Shown here one piece after another: positions 1 to 11,841 of a stretch of 64,000 bases of DNA (within the stretch, counting starts at the first letter, position 1; each line of letters opens with the position of its first letter). Position numbers and translations under genes: made by a program. Origin of the DNA: Zygaena filipendulae (Eukaryota > Arthropoda > Insecta > Lepidoptera > Zygaenidae); assembly GCA_907165275.2 (NCBI GenBank), contig OU015675.1:3861501-3925500 (forward strand), in the 5' to 3' direction. A model generated the notes under the pieces. That model was not told the origin of the DNA. It saw nothing but the letters and a program-made list of their open reading frames with translations, and did no database searches.

Positions 1-80
1 GTTGTTCAGTACAAGTGCGGAAAGCCTGTCATTGCAAAGAGTTCCGACAAATGTCTACCCGAGCTTAGGCGCAGCCGAAG
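1..80 (+). CDS. Possible 3' part of a coding exon cut by the window edge
   Basis: The first 80 bases are richer in GC than what follows and are open in two frames. They end in CCGAAG directly before GTGAGG at 81, a plausible splice donor. Frame 1 begins VVQYKCGKPV; frame 2 begins LFSTSAESLS. I do not recognise either product. It could equally be chance, because 80 bases is short. Seen: open frames and a donor-like site. Inferred: exon status. Confidence 0.25.
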
Positions 81-762
81 GTGAGGTACTATAGTTTGCC
101 GCCAAACTCGAAATGAATGCCTATTTTTAACTATTGAAGTAACCATAACTGATAGACATAGATAAGCAATAGTTTGCTAACACACACCGGAAAAATTTTG
201 AGTAAATCGTGTTTTAAAATTAAAGTCTCTCAAGTCTCAATAAAGCGTTCTGTATCAATAACTTCATTTTGTGGGTGAACATGTTTTTGCTTATCGGCGT
301 CCCACTAAGTGTCAGAGTTCATATTTCCAACCATTCCACTCCGGTCACATTTTTGTTTTAAATTTTCTTTTGGTCCTGACGGTTGTCTAAAGCCGATAGA
401 AGGTTGCCTAACATTATCTTCTAAATAAGAGTTGAATCGTAAATTTTTGAATAAATCAGCGAAATACAAAATATGGTTGACAGTAATTTACCGTTTGTGT
501 AGGTATTGATAACATCGGTATGAAATAGCGCAATCGACCCCGTGAAAGACCGAAATCTATTTGAGTTTATTAAACTTTGCTCAACATTCTTGGCGAATAG
601 TGAGTATTTCAGAACACTGGAACTGCCCCCGTTATCCGTTAAACGAGATTAGCAATTATACTCAGTTTGGCAACTGCCTAGTTGTCACTAATCTTATTAT
701 GTGTTATTATAATAGCTTAAAACGCTTACAAACGTATTTATTAGAGTGGATTAAGAAAATCA
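81..762. other. Non-coding, nothing recognised
   Basis: AT-rich sequence, possibly intronic if the exon at 1..80 is real. A 92-codon open frame at 561..839 has no ATG start and runs into the SINE at its end, so it is not taken as a gene. Confidence 0.4.
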
Positions 763-1012
763 ATGAAAGTAAGATTGATGCCTGCCCGCTAATCAGGGGG
801 TTCCAGGTTCGATTCCCGGTGGGGGTGGACTTTGTGTGATGAACACAGCGTTTCATTTTCCAGTCTGGGCGTGTATATATCTATATTATAATATATATGT
901 AATAATATGTAGTATATACCACGTTTGCTTGGTTTCCACGACACAAGCTTATAGCTTAGTGTGGGATCAAGTAGATCTGTGTGTTGTGTAGTGGTTTATT
1001 ATTATTATTATT
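763..1012 (+). mobile_element. tRNA-derived SINE, copy 1
   Basis: Contains an RNA polymerase III box B (GGTTCGATTCC) at about 802..812, a GATGAACACAG block, and a tail region with CACGACACAAGC followed by an ATT repeat ending near 1012. It aligns along its length with 9126..9404, and its 3' part with 11764..11841. Box A is degraded, so this copy is probably old. It is the head of a SINE and not a tRNA gene, because no cloverleaf 3' half or acceptor stem follows. Confidence 0.7.
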
Positions 1013-2400
1013 CAAACGACAAGAATCAAGAGTTTTATTATGATGAGAGTGGAAAGTTGTTGGCCTGCCAATTTAGTTATTAAGTAATCCCTAAATATTT
1101 ACTTAAATAATTTTCACTTAGCAGTCTAGCTTAATTATTTTAATTAATTAAAAATAGTTAATAGGATACTTCTGAAATAAAATGGATATAGACTTTTTTT
1201 CGTTTATTTACCAGTTATTATTTTACCTATCCAAGAAAACTAACTGAACAAACAAAAAAAATATTTCGAGTACAAACAGTATAGTACAAGTTATTATTCT
1301 TCAACTCATTGAAAGTTTTAATTTATTTGTTGTTGGATAAATTGTTATTTACTTATAAATAAATATTAGCTTCGTATTAACGCTTATTTACTCCAATAAC
1401 AGATTTGATTTTCTATTTCAATACTCGTAACACAGTTAGTTATAACTATTGGAAAACACTCTGAAAATGAAACTTCATAAAATCTAAAATTGACCAAAAC
1501 AAAACCTTTTTGTTAATTGTATTTTCGCCCAGCAGTTTCAACACAATAGGCCCATTCAATTTATTCAACTTTTAGCGTTATTAATGGAAAGCTTATGTCG
1601 AGTATAGTTTGCAACACAAGTTTATAAACTGTATAAATAAAAGGATTACTTATTACCTACATATTAAAGGCGATACTTCATGAACAAATGAAAATAGGAT
1701 TGAATTGGTTTATTACAACCACTAATACATCTAATAGTAATCTGTTATTAAATTCCCAAGTTATGTCACAACATAGGTACCTACATATTTCTAAAGCATA
1801 TTCTAACAATGTACATAAATGCATGCTTGGATTTTAAAGAAGCTTGATATTGGTTGTTCTAATGAAAGTATGGTACGCCTTTTTAAAAAATTGACATATT
1901 ATCTCGTGCGATGCACATTCATAATGAACGTTATAAAATGAAAAAAATAACAGAATAATTGGTATGTTTCATTTCACTAAATAATTATGATACAGTTCGT
2001 TTCACCCGTCTCGAAATTTTCAAAAACCCTGAATTATATATTAAGTAAGTATGTTTTTTCTACAAAGTGACAAAAAACAAAAAACATTTTCAAAATAACC
2101 AAAACTAAGACTCGCGACACTTTTTGCAGGCGGACTACTACTATAGCTATGCACCTGACTTCTATAATGTAATGAAAAATATTTCCCTGGGAGAATTGTA
2201 GATCTCGATGACCAATAGAAATATAAAAAAAAAATTATCGTTTGAAACATAAAAAAAAATCAATAGTTATATGGTTTTTATAACTACGATAAATAATTAA
2301 TTAAATAAATTAAAAACGCAGTCATCCCATACAGTAAAGTACGTACATGATGACATTACGAAAATAGACGAAAATAAATATTACCCATACCTATTAGAAT
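1013..2400. other. AT-rich non-coding stretch
   Basis: No coding region, hairpin or repeat boundary could be supported. The one small open frame on the minus strand (2041..2250) is low in complexity and has no recognisable content. Confidence 0.4.
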
Positions 2401-3060
2401 GGGAGTGAGTTGGTCTGAGTTCGAAGCTAAGCGAATATGTATCATAGAACTTTTGTCTTTGGTTATAACGCTAGGCCGGCAGTCTCGACAACGTTACCGT
2501 ATCGAACCAACATTACGTGAACTGTAAGTTTCGAGCCGAGGCTTGAATTCAATGTCATGTTGATTACCGTAATGATGTTGATCGTTATGATTTTCGTGTC
2601 TCTAGTTAACGATTGATACGATAACGTTGTCAAAACGTTGTTGAGACATATTTCCTGTCGATAAAGAAATAAACTCTTTATTTAACGCTGTACACGATGT
2701 TTTGTGTGTACAGTACAACTACTAATTGTTTTGATAGTAACTAAGTGCTTAATACAAGTTGTGAAGCTGATTAATTGAACCACTACCAGTGATGTAGTGT
2801 TTCAGTTTCACACAATAAAGTTGTTTTCACGCCATTGATTTTCAGTATAATTTTTCAATAGACCAGATAAATAGCGTTCACTATTGAACTAAAGCCATAA
2901 GATCTCCATACGGGGACTGGTACTGGACTACTCTCAGTCAGGACCACGAATCTTGCCCCGATAGTCAGTACATCTTGCTCGTGCTCGTGGTCGCTACTTG
3001 AGAGCTTTTCTATTCTAACGACAGTCACATCTACAAGCAATGTGCCTCGCTAGTCACTTA
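2401..3060. other. Less AT-rich, apparently single-copy segment
   Basis: I found no other copy in the window. On the plus strand an AATAAA lies at 2814..2819. A 61-codon minus-strand open frame (2855..3040) lacks an ATG at its start and is not recognised. The segment could be UTR or decayed repeat; neither is shown. Confidence 0.25.
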
Positions 3061-3800
3061 AGCTTAGCATTTTTAATACATAAAAGTGGACAAAATTCTT
3101 TGTTACCAGTATGTTAAGGTGCTCTTCGTTTCGCTAGTAAAGAAGTTTCTATTTTGTCTTATTTATGACATTATAATAGGTACTAAGCAGCTAAAGAAGT
3201 CAAATTATCGATAGCATTTGCTGTAGATACTTTCTATTTTTATCTAAAACTACTTTAGCTGTCATCGGAGCCAGGATTTCGTAAGTAGTTCCGAAAGAGA
3301 ATTTTTTATTACCTGAATCGGAAAAAGATTCCTAAGTTAGATACGACGTGGCCATCAGTCATAATAAATATCGATTTCATTTAAAAAGCATAACATTAAA
3401 ATAAACTTTAACAAAGTACCTATGCCAAAGAGAAACCTCAAAACTGCACTCTGTACTCTTTATACACAGCGTCGATGAGTCGGAGCCTTTACGAGTGAAT
3501 CAAGATATTACGTAAGTAATGGCCGCTCGAAGTAGTGATTGGAAAAATAAAATAAAAAAAACAAGCAGAAATTCTTTATAGAACCGATGCCAAGAACGCA
3601 TTAAGGGGATTGGTTATTTATTAGGATGTAACAGCAGCAGGACGCGGTGCGGTGCCACGTTGTTTAATATACTCGGTAATAGTGCGAGTTTTTCATTATG
3701 AAAGTAAATTTATTTCTACAAATAATTTGAACAACTTCATTCATCCCACTATCTATTGACAGTTCTATCATACTGTTGACCAAATGCATTATACCTACAT
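3061..3800. other. Non-coding, nothing recognised
   Basis: AT-rich sequence between the previous segment and a Helitron-like element. No open frame, repeat boundary or RNA signal was seen. Confidence 0.4.
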
Positions 3801-4089
3801 CTTAATATATATAAATCACGTGTCACGTTGTTTGTCCGCGATGGACTCCTAAACTACAGAACGGATTTTGATAAAATTTTGTAACCATTTATAATATGGT
3901 CCAACTTAAAAGATAGGATAGTTTTTATCCCGGAATTCCTGCGGGAACTCCGGAATTAATGCGGGGAACAGCTAATCACCGTGAACTACTGTCAGGGGTG
4001 CATAGAAAGACATGGAGTACCTACTTTTTCCCGGAATTCCCGCGGGAACTCCGAAATTACCGCGGGTGAAACCGCGCGGGACAGCTAGT
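3801..4089 (+). mobile_element. Helitron-like non-autonomous element with two 3' modules
   Basis: Starts CTTAATATATATAAATCACG and ends in a GC-rich hairpin region then GGGACAGCTAGT. Two successive 3' modules are present: a first ending near 3972 (GGGGAACAGCTA) and a second ending at 4089. The head is almost identical to 42705..42886 and 49260..49447. The CTAG-type end with an adjacent hairpin and no inverted repeats fits lepidopteran Helitrons; no Rep/helicase gene is present. Confidence 0.65.
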
Positions 4090-4204
4090 AGTTTATAAAA
4101 TTATGGCAAATCCAGTAAGTATAGGTTCTCTCTCAAAACGAAATCGAATTTTAGAACGATTTTTTTGAACATTTGTAAAAAAATTATGCGGACGATTAAA
4201 TTAC

Positions 4205-4375
4205 CAGGTAATAATAGTAATAATAAAACTGTTTATTGCCATCAGAAAGGTGTACAAAAAAAAAATTAAACTTAGCCAATTATTATAGGCAAAAGGAAGT
4301 GATTCAGAGTAAGCTGCTCGTGAGTCGTGACCTAGGTCCCGAGCAGCGCTGGTTTTTAATCACTCCCTTCTGGAG
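4205..4375. repeat. Interspersed repeat, probable LINE 3' end (copy 1)
   Basis: Shares GTTTATTGCCATCA, GGCAAAAGGAAGTGATTCAG, CCTAGGTCCCGAGCAGC and GGTTTTTAATCACTCCC with 5150..5300 in the same orientation. The TTTATTGCCA start resembles the 3' end of LINEs read on the minus strand. The family is not determined. Confidence 0.5.
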
Positions 4376-5149
4376 TATAGAGGGCACATGCAATTCAGAA
4401 CAAATCTGTTAAAATAACAACATTAACTAAGAGGATTAAAATAAACTACGGTAACAAAGGTACGTACCTACCTATTTTTAACAACACCTCACACAATAAA
4501 AACATAAGTACCTAATGGAAAATACCATTGCGCTATTAGGCATAGTTTGGGGTTAAAAACTTTTGATTATATATTACACAAATTTACACCAAGTTTTGGC
4601 CTCAATTCTAACGCACGCTGTCCTCATAACTTCATTGAACAAATAATCAATTAAAACAGTGTCAACACTAATTAAATAACTTAAACCAACACGCTATAAA
4701 ATAGCGTTTAAACAAATTATTACTCGAGAGTCAAGAGTAACTTCATGAAGCAAATGTCTACACTCAACAGTGAACAGTTGATCAAATTGAGCCCCAAACG
4801 ACTAACAAACACTCGACGTGTGAGCAAATTAAGTCGCTATTATTCGATTTAATGGAGCGAGTAATAACAAAAGAGACGAGCCGAGAGCGTCAACCGATCA
4901 ATTATTTAGAACAATATTTAGACAGATTCAACGTTAAAATGCAAATCGGCACCAACGTATGCTTCTCTTGGTACAGTCGGGATTCTATAGATATCACTGA
5001 GGATATGTCGATAAGAGCACCGAAAAGCTACAGAACAAATGAGACAGGCAAAAGGAGATAATAATAATAATGAGAAAGTTCATGTCTTAGCGGACAGGCA
5101 ACTCACACACCTCCAATTATTTTCATAGACGATTTTAAATAAATAAATC

Positions 5150-5300
5150 ATAATAATAAAATTGTTCATTGCCATCAAAGCTGTGGTACAAAAAAAAACA
5201 TGAAACTAACAAATTATAGGCAAAAGGAAGTGATTCAGTATAAGCTGCTCATGACCTAGGTCCCGAGCAGCACTGGTTTTTAATCACTCCCCTAGAGAAA
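5150..5300. repeat. Interspersed repeat, probable LINE 3' end (copy 2)
   Basis: Second copy of the repeat at 4205..4375, about 950 bp downstream and in the same orientation, with small internal deletions. Either two insertions or a local duplication could explain the pair. Confidence 0.5.
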
Positions 5301-6204
5301 GCTCAAGCTAGGGTGGCCACTTTTTCGTAAAAAAAATATAGTACCTACTTTTCCGAAAAAAAGACCCAAAAATATAGTTTTGCGAACTTTTGCGAAATGC
5401 AGGGGAAAAGTAGTACTTACCTATTTATTTTTAATCATTATATTGTATCGGGCAGCATTCATCTACAAATTATTGCTAGTTTGACAGTTGACGTTTTGTT
5501 GCCACGTATGCGTTTCGTTCTGAAACTCCCAACGCAACAGTTGAATTAGTTGAATTAACCATGATCTAATACATATTAAGGTCAAACAAAGATGTTAAGG
5601 TCACAAATACCTTTTTCCAATATTTTTTGAGATAGATAATATTGAAAATATGTGCTCTATATCTAGGTCCGATGCGGCTGTTACTCTATGATAAGAATAT
5701 TATCTCCAAAACTTGTTACAAAAGAAAAATTATTTATAACGAAATTATGATATTTTAGTATAACATCTTTCAAAATACCCCTTTCAGGCTAAGGTTGTAA
5801 CATCATTATATTATATTATGCATGGGTACAATACGGTAGGTACATCTGGATTCGGTATTGAGAACGTAATCTGCTCCTATAACCCGTTTATTTTCCGCGT
5901 CGCTGCCTCATCTCCAATGTGTCCCCTTCATACTTTCCGCATATAAATTAACTCATAACTCGGCTGGGATATTCAGGTCAAGCGATGCTAAATCATTCCA
6001 TACGGCACCCACATTACGACTGTCTACAGAGGTATTGTTCTAAACGTTTTCCAACTAGATATACTCGTAATCCGATGGTTCACGTCGAGACCCTTTCTGT
6101 TAGAAGCTTTATCTAAATCCAGTTGTTGTTGTCCGTTCAACGGCGTGGATTCCGAGAGTCCCGCGGGAACTCTTAACTTTGGGTATATTGAGGAATTAGC
6201 CTTT
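5301..6204. other. Non-coding, nothing recognised
   Basis: AT-rich with scattered poly-A and poly-T runs. No coding or repeat structure was supported. Confidence 0.35.
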
Positions 6205-6325
6205 TTAATATTCCCACTGCTGGGGCACAGGCCTACTCTAAAGCCTACCCTACCTTACCCTAAGGGTGTGTGGGCGATAGTCTACCACGCGGGCCCAGTG
6301 AGGATTTGGAGGACTTTACGCACGC
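6205..6325 (+). repeat. Common lepidopteran interspersed repeat fragment
   Basis: Contains CCCACTGCTGGGGCACAGGCC and GTCTACCACGCGGGCC, blocks I recognise as widespread in lepidopteran genomes. Which transposon family they come from is not decided here. The 65-codon frame across it is not taken as a gene. Confidence 0.5.
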
Positions 6326-6890
6326 TTTTTAATTGCTTCTAATATAGTGTACAGATAACTTTATTCCTTAATATTAAAAGTGTTTCTTCTTCTTCTTCTT
6401 TAATAATGGCATCTATAATTATAATTTGCCAATGACAATGTTTCTTAATATAAAAATCTCTTCATCCACTTCTTCAATTATGGCGAAACGCCAATGACAA
6501 TGTTAGATTGTTCCCCAAGTTAAAACATGGCTCTCTTGAAAGCCAGTTTCCTGCTCAGAGTCCAAAATAGATGCTGAAAAATGACTGAAATAACGAAAAA
6601 CGTGACACGCGTGTTTTCGATACGGCTTTCACTCGTCAACAACCTTAAAAGTGTTTCGTTCAACTTTATGCTTTGATATAAAATTGTATTCCATTTTATT
6701 TATTTAGCTGAAAGAACAAAGTACGTCAGTAGCAGAAATATGACGTATGTAAAAACTTTTGGCAGTCATTGCATTTTTTTTTTATTAATAGTTTTACGGC
6801 CCTGGGTACATGCCCTTTGGAGCCGAGTATTTATTAAAGTTTTTACAGATAGAGATACATATTAAAGTTGGATACTAAATATTATTAGTT
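6326..6890. other. Non-coding; short TTC run and a local duplication
   Basis: A (TTC)n run lies at about 6386..6402. A GCCAATGACAATGTT block occurs twice (around 6427 and 6489), suggesting a small local duplication. Nothing else was recognised. Confidence 0.4.
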
Positions 6891-6894
6891 CCAT

Positions 6895-7034
6895 AGCACT
6901 AGGAAGCTGTGAAGGGGGAAATTTTATGGGTGCTGTCATAATAAATGTAACTTTATTGACGTCAAAAAGAGCCACATTATGGGCCAAATTTGAATAAATT
7001 ATTTTGACTTTGACTTTGACTTTGACTTTGACTA
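6895..7034 (+). repeat. LINE 3' end with (TTTGAC)n tail
   Basis: AACTTTATTGACGTCAAAAAG, then GGGCCAAATTTGAATAAATT, then a TTTGAC repeat ending at 7034. A simple-repeat 3' tail of this kind is typical of some non-LTR retrotransposons. Only the 3' end remains. Confidence 0.5.
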
Positions 7035-8586
7035 TTGACAGTATTTAATTTATGTAGTGGCTTAAAAAAAATAGATTCCCCTAAAAGTTCAGAAAGTTGT
7101 TTTGGACATTGCATAACTCCTACTCATCTTCACAGACTTAAAATTGTGCTTGATTCAATTTTCCTAACGCCGATCTGGACCACGTGGTATTTAAGTGTCA
7201 AAGTTTCAGCATTGAAAGATTGTTACTGGTCAGTGAAGTAAGTGACATCTGTGAACATGAAATCACTGCTCGTCGGAAGAATAAACCAAAACAATCATTG
7301 CATCTTACTGCAGTGTTTACATAAATGATGCTGGTCACATACCAACTTAGGTAATTACTTATGAGTATTTTATGATATTTTATCATTTTTTATATGTATA
7401 TACGTCATTTAAATCGATCCGATTTTGGGAATCCAATCTCGAGATCGAGATCTCGCGAGATCTCGTCCATATTTTGCGAGACACACTATAACCAAGCAGC
7501 AAGCAAATAAAAGAACTTTTATCTTCGAATCTTTGTGAAAAATGATGCACAATTCGTCTGAGGCACAATATACCAACGTACCCACTTCCTTAAATAATAT
7601 TATCGACCTTTATCCGTCGGACAGTAAAATTATTTAACACACTTTCAATATAGGTATAGCCTTCAGAATTCATCGTAGTGGTTATTATACTCTTTAGAAT
7701 TCATCTAAGTCCGCACCTTTCCAAATCCACCTCTTTTGTAAATATCAAAAAATGACAGCCTAAAAGATGGCATACACTCATTGATATAATAAAAAACTTT
7801 TTTAATATTTCAATGCATACACTACACGAAGCTGCTGTGCGTAGCGTAGCCTTGGTCGTGGCCAAAGAGAAGGTAATCACTACGTTTTAGTCGTGGCTTA
7901 GTAGCATTACCAATACTGTGCCAGACACAACGAGAAAAAAATAAGATAAGGGCGGCAAAAAGAAGAAAAAGAAATGAGCTATTTAAAAAGAAGAAGAAAG
8001 CATTTGGAAAACAGGATCAAATATTTTAGTTATTTAAGATACTATTAAAGAAAATGATTCCTGAACGCACAATGTTATTGTTAGTTGCACCCATGACGCA
8101 CTGCCACGCTGTGTAATGTATGGAAGCTTTTAGGGATACGAAATGACCCCTGACACACAGAGCATGGCTTTTTAAATAGTAAAACAGGGCCTCAAGAACC
8201 GAGGCACGTAGATATTTCACTCCCGGCGGTGGATTGCTGTCCGCAGTTTTCTCAAGTGGGGTTCAGGCCTCATTATTCTTTGAGGACAGCATTTGCGACA
8301 CAGCGGTTTCATTGTTTGAGAGTGGACGCTTTTGTGGGTTGAGTCCTTTTTTTGTCGTTGCGCTCACGTCAATTACAGCGGCAGTGAGAGGGTTAAAACG
8401 TAATGAGCATAGTGATTACCTTCTCTCTGGTAATGAGGGCAATAATGACAGTTGGCTGGCAGGGAAATTTTGTTTTTGGATTTGAAATAGCTGACGTGAT
8501 GGTTGTGAATAAAATAATTACGTGTTAATTTTTGCAATGGACTTATAAAATATTAAGACGTAATTTAATAACACATTTAGTTAAAC
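7035..8586. other. Non-coding; one dense palindrome cluster
   Basis: Around 7437..7465 the sequence CTCGAGATCGAGATCTCGCG, continuing AGATCTCG, contains overlapping self-complementary units. The 83-codon plus frame at 8234..8485 lacks an ATG start and recognisable content. Otherwise nothing was supported. Confidence 0.35.
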
Positions 8587-8745
8587 ATGAAAGTGAGTTT
8601 GTTTGTTACGCTTTTACGTCTTAGTCAACCACTATCATGAAATTTTGCAGACAATATGTTGCCAAGAATAGGTAGGTACATATGGTACCTACTTTTTAAC
8701 CCAGAATTACCTCTTTAACTCTGAAACAGCTATAGTACTAAACTA
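8587..8745 (+). mobile_element. Helitron-like fragment
   Basis: Matches the family blocks AAAGTGAGTTTGTTTGTTACG, ATCATGAAATTTTGCA and TTTTTAACCCAGAATT, ending in a decayed AACAGCTATAGT. The GC hairpin is eroded, so the copy is old. Confidence 0.45.
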
Positions 8746-8892
8746 GATAATTTTAAGACATTTATGTAATATCTACATATTATACATAATTATATACCTA
8801 CCTACCTAGGCGTATAAGTTATAGTTTAATTCGAAATTCTATCCATAATTTGAACTTCGAATCATAAAACCATATCGATGGTTTGACGACCT

Positions 8893-9123
8893 GGGCCCTT
8901 ATTCACTATGAAAAACAACATTCCTTGCCCATAACGCGCGTCCCAAAAACGCATTTCCAAACGTTCAAGATGCCAAGATATTAGGAATTATTATTTTTTA
9001 TGCCATAAGAAACGTTGTGAATGTATTTTTTTGCAGTAGAACTTCTTTGATTACGAGGGAAAGACAGTTTTGGCGGCGTCTTATCTTAGCGCGGCGTGTT
9101 ATGGTCATAGTGAATAAAGGCCC
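8893..9123 (+). mobile_element. Inverted-repeat element (MITE family A), copy 1
   Basis: Left end GGGCCCTTATTCACTATGA is matched by the right end TCATAGTGAATAAAGGCCC, a terminal inverted repeat of about 19 bp around a 231-bp body with no coding frame. A second copy, in the opposite orientation and interrupted, is at 56540..57195. The target duplication is not clear, so the superfamily is left open. Confidence 0.75.
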
Positions 9124-9125
9124 TG

Positions 9126-9404
9126 CATGATTGGCGCAGTAGGTTACCATGCATGCCTACCCGCTAATCAAGAGGTTCCGGGTTCGATTCCCGGTGGGGG
9201 TGGAACACACTTTGTGCATTACACTTTGTATGATGAACACAAGGTTCCATTTTCCAGTCTTGGCATGAATATACAAATCTATAGTATAATATAATATACC
9301 TATGTAATAATATGTAGTACCACGTTTGCTTGGTTTTCACGACACAAACTTATAGCTTAGTGTCAAGTAGATCTTGTGTTGTGAAGTGGATTATAATTAT
9401 TACT
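9126..9404 (+). mobile_element. tRNA-derived SINE, copy 2 (best preserved)
   Basis: Begins right after the MITE at 8893..9123. It has a box A-like TGGCGCAGTAGG near 9132, box B GGTTCGATTCC near 9182, GATGAACACAAGG, and the CACGACACAAAC tail block with an ATT-rich end. The tRNA-like head and unrelated tail are the standard SINE layout. It matches the copy at 763..1012. Confidence 0.75.
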
Positions 9405-11329
9405 ATGTGTGTGTGGAACGAAGCACGTTAAATATGTAGGTATATTAGGCGCACTCGGCCTCATAAACATGACATGAAATGGCTTCACTCGGTGTGCGCT
9501 TGGCATTCTATACATATCTAGTAATAATAATAGCATTTAAGTATATTTATGTACAATAATTGTTCTTCCCATTTATTTATATTACGAAGATATTTCATTA
9601 TACCAAAATCACAAACATTTTAATTACATTTAAAAAATTTTCTTCTAGATAAATTGCTTTCCTTGCAGTAAACTTTTTAATGGTTGCTTCTATGTAAATA
9701 AAAAGAAAATGAAAAAAAAGTTGCTTTCGGCCCGTGTCTAAGAATTAATGAGGCGATTTGTCTGCGGGCAGATACTTGGTCTGAGGAGCATAGCTTTCAA
9801 ATTGAACGGAATTCAATTTATATCAAAGTTACGTCGCCTGTATACCGCTAATGGGCTGTCGAAGGGCTCCCTGTTTGCGGTTTTAAACTCCCATTATTAT
9901 ATGATATTGACACAATATTTGGAGGCGAATAAATACCGATTAGTAGGATTTTTTTTAATAAATTCCTTTGCAAATTTTAGCGGGAACCGAAAGCGTTGTT
10001 TCTTCATTATAAGTAGAGTATTATTTTGGTATTTCTTAGCGGCGGTTTTTTATCTGTGCATTGAAATTATATTAATGATGTCTCAAGTTTATTTCTTCAA
10101 CGTTTGTCAAGAGCTCTTAGAAAGAATTTGAAGTTTATAGCACCGTAAATGGAAGTTATAAATAAACCTTACAACGAGCTAATAAAATAATACCTATTTA
10201 TTTTATTTATTCAGTAATTTGGAATAAAACAAAAAATATTTTGATTTTGATTTTTGATTGTGGGGTAAAATGTCTACATGAGAATTGAACATCGTTTTAT
10301 TTATTAATTGAATGTTGTTTAAAGAAAAGATGATTAGTTAGATATACTTATTTAAAATTATATTTTTTTTGGTATCACAGTCATTATCACACAGCATTAA
10401 ATGTCGGAGAAATTTAATAAATATACATAAATATTCCACGTTAAGAACCTCCCTTGAACATTCAAAATGGTCTTTCATCCGATTACAGGAACAGGTTTCT
10501 ATATTGTTCGTTTGATTAAGATGAAACTTTTGTGAGAAACTGTGTTGGGGAACCTAGATAAAGCAATATACCTACACAGGTAAAAAATACACTATATCGC
10601 ATGCTACAGAAAAATAATGAAATATAGGCGGCAAAAAAAAGAAAAGAAATGAGAGGCTTAATAAGAAGAAGAATTCAGAAAATGAAATCAGATAGGTACA
10701 TACATATTTATGTTTCCTTCTAATTTAATTTCGCCACCCACGGTATTACCCTAAAAGATGATGATTCCTAACACGTAATGTCTTTGTATCTAAATCATAC
10801 ACACAACAAAGCAAACCATTTATTTTCCGCTGAAAAAAAAAATTATGATACAGGAAATTTCACAACAATAAAGTGGATGCCGCTTGCGCTCGTAAAAAAA
10901 AGCTGTAAGTATTGTATGAAAATTTAACTGAGATGACCCGAATAACCCTTAGAAGGGCGGCAGTAAACATCGGGAATGTCCGTAAGTAATTATTAATATC
11001 AAAGCCTTAGTTTACGGTCCGGTGTTAGGATACAGCTCGTAAACCGGACTGCGCCGAAGTTGTAACCACCCAATTCTATTAAGAGTTACGAACGAATTTC
11101 TGTTGCTGCGCAGAGCTATAACTGTAAAATTCCTTTTCGCTGGGTAGCGAGTTAAATATGGACAACTTAAGAATTTATTGAGATTGCATTGTACGGATAG
11201 GTACGTTGCTTATTTTGTTGGTATTCGTAATTGGTAACATTATACCACTTAATTCCCATATCAACCATCCTTTTCCCTCGTGTAACCTATTTATATAAAT
11301 CGCTCTTAAGAACCGTGTGAAGTTAACTT
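9405..11329. other. AT-rich non-coding; LINE-type tail near 10190
   Basis: Around 10190..10260 there is an AATAAAAC then TTTTGATTTTGA tail like that of a non-LTR element. A 127-codon open frame (9748..10131) was rejected because it shows no recognisable domain. A GC-moderate stretch at 10860..11120 is not repeated elsewhere in the window and is unassigned. Confidence 0.35.
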
Positions 11330-11617
11330 GTTAACGAATTAACTGAAAACTAGAAAGTAGTTTGCTCAGAATCAACTAGCGAATCGATCGCACTATGTTT
11401 TAATATAAGTTATATTTTTTTAAATTTTTACTAGTCCATGTCTAAATTATTTATAATACAATATATGGCGCGTACGCCGCCCGCAGCAAATAAGTTCGAA
11501 CCGGTAGGCGCGGGCGTAGCGCTTGGAATTTTGTAGATAGGTCACTCCAGACTAATGTTGAAAAACTTTTAAAGTTTAAATTTTTTCGACATAAAATATA
11601 TTTTAATCATATTATTG
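11330..11617 (+). repeat. Interspersed repeat F, copy 1
   Basis: Begins GTTAACGAATTAACTGAAAA, continues AGTAGTTTGCTCAG and GCGAATCGATCGCACTATG, then a GC core GCGGGCGTAGCGCTTG and TAGATAGGTCAC. The same order of blocks occurs at 38412..38711 and, reversed, at 63755..63880. No coding frame or terminal repeat was seen; the class is unknown. Confidence 0.6.
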
Positions 11618-11763
11618 CAGTCGCAAATGTTTTATCCTAAAGTGATGACGCAACCTAAGGAGCTGAAAGAATTCGTGTTTAGTAACGTTTCACCGAGACC
11701 AGAAGGCGTAGAAAGACGGCATCAACTTAAGTACAAAACTTACGTGCTGAAAACGTTAGCTTA

Positions 11764-11841
11764 GTTGCCACGACACAAGCTTTTAGCTTAGTGTGGGATC
11801 AAATAGATGTGTGCTGTGAAGTGGATTATTATTATTATTAC
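11764..11841 (+). mobile_element. SINE 3' end, copy 3
   Basis: Only the tail portion is present: TTGCCACGACACAAGC, TTAGCTTAGTGTGGGATCAA, and an ATT repeat. It matches the ends of the SINEs at 763 and 9126. The tRNA-like head is missing, consistent with 5' truncation. Confidence 0.65.

Noticed and set aside
780..830. tRNA gene
   Set aside because: Only a box B and part of a tRNA-like head are present, followed by a SINE body shared with other copies.
9748..10131. 127-codon plus-strand open frame
   Set aside because: Starts at an ATG, but the product is rich in Phe/Ile/Leu/Tyr as random AT-rich DNA gives, with no recognisable domain and no supporting neighbours.
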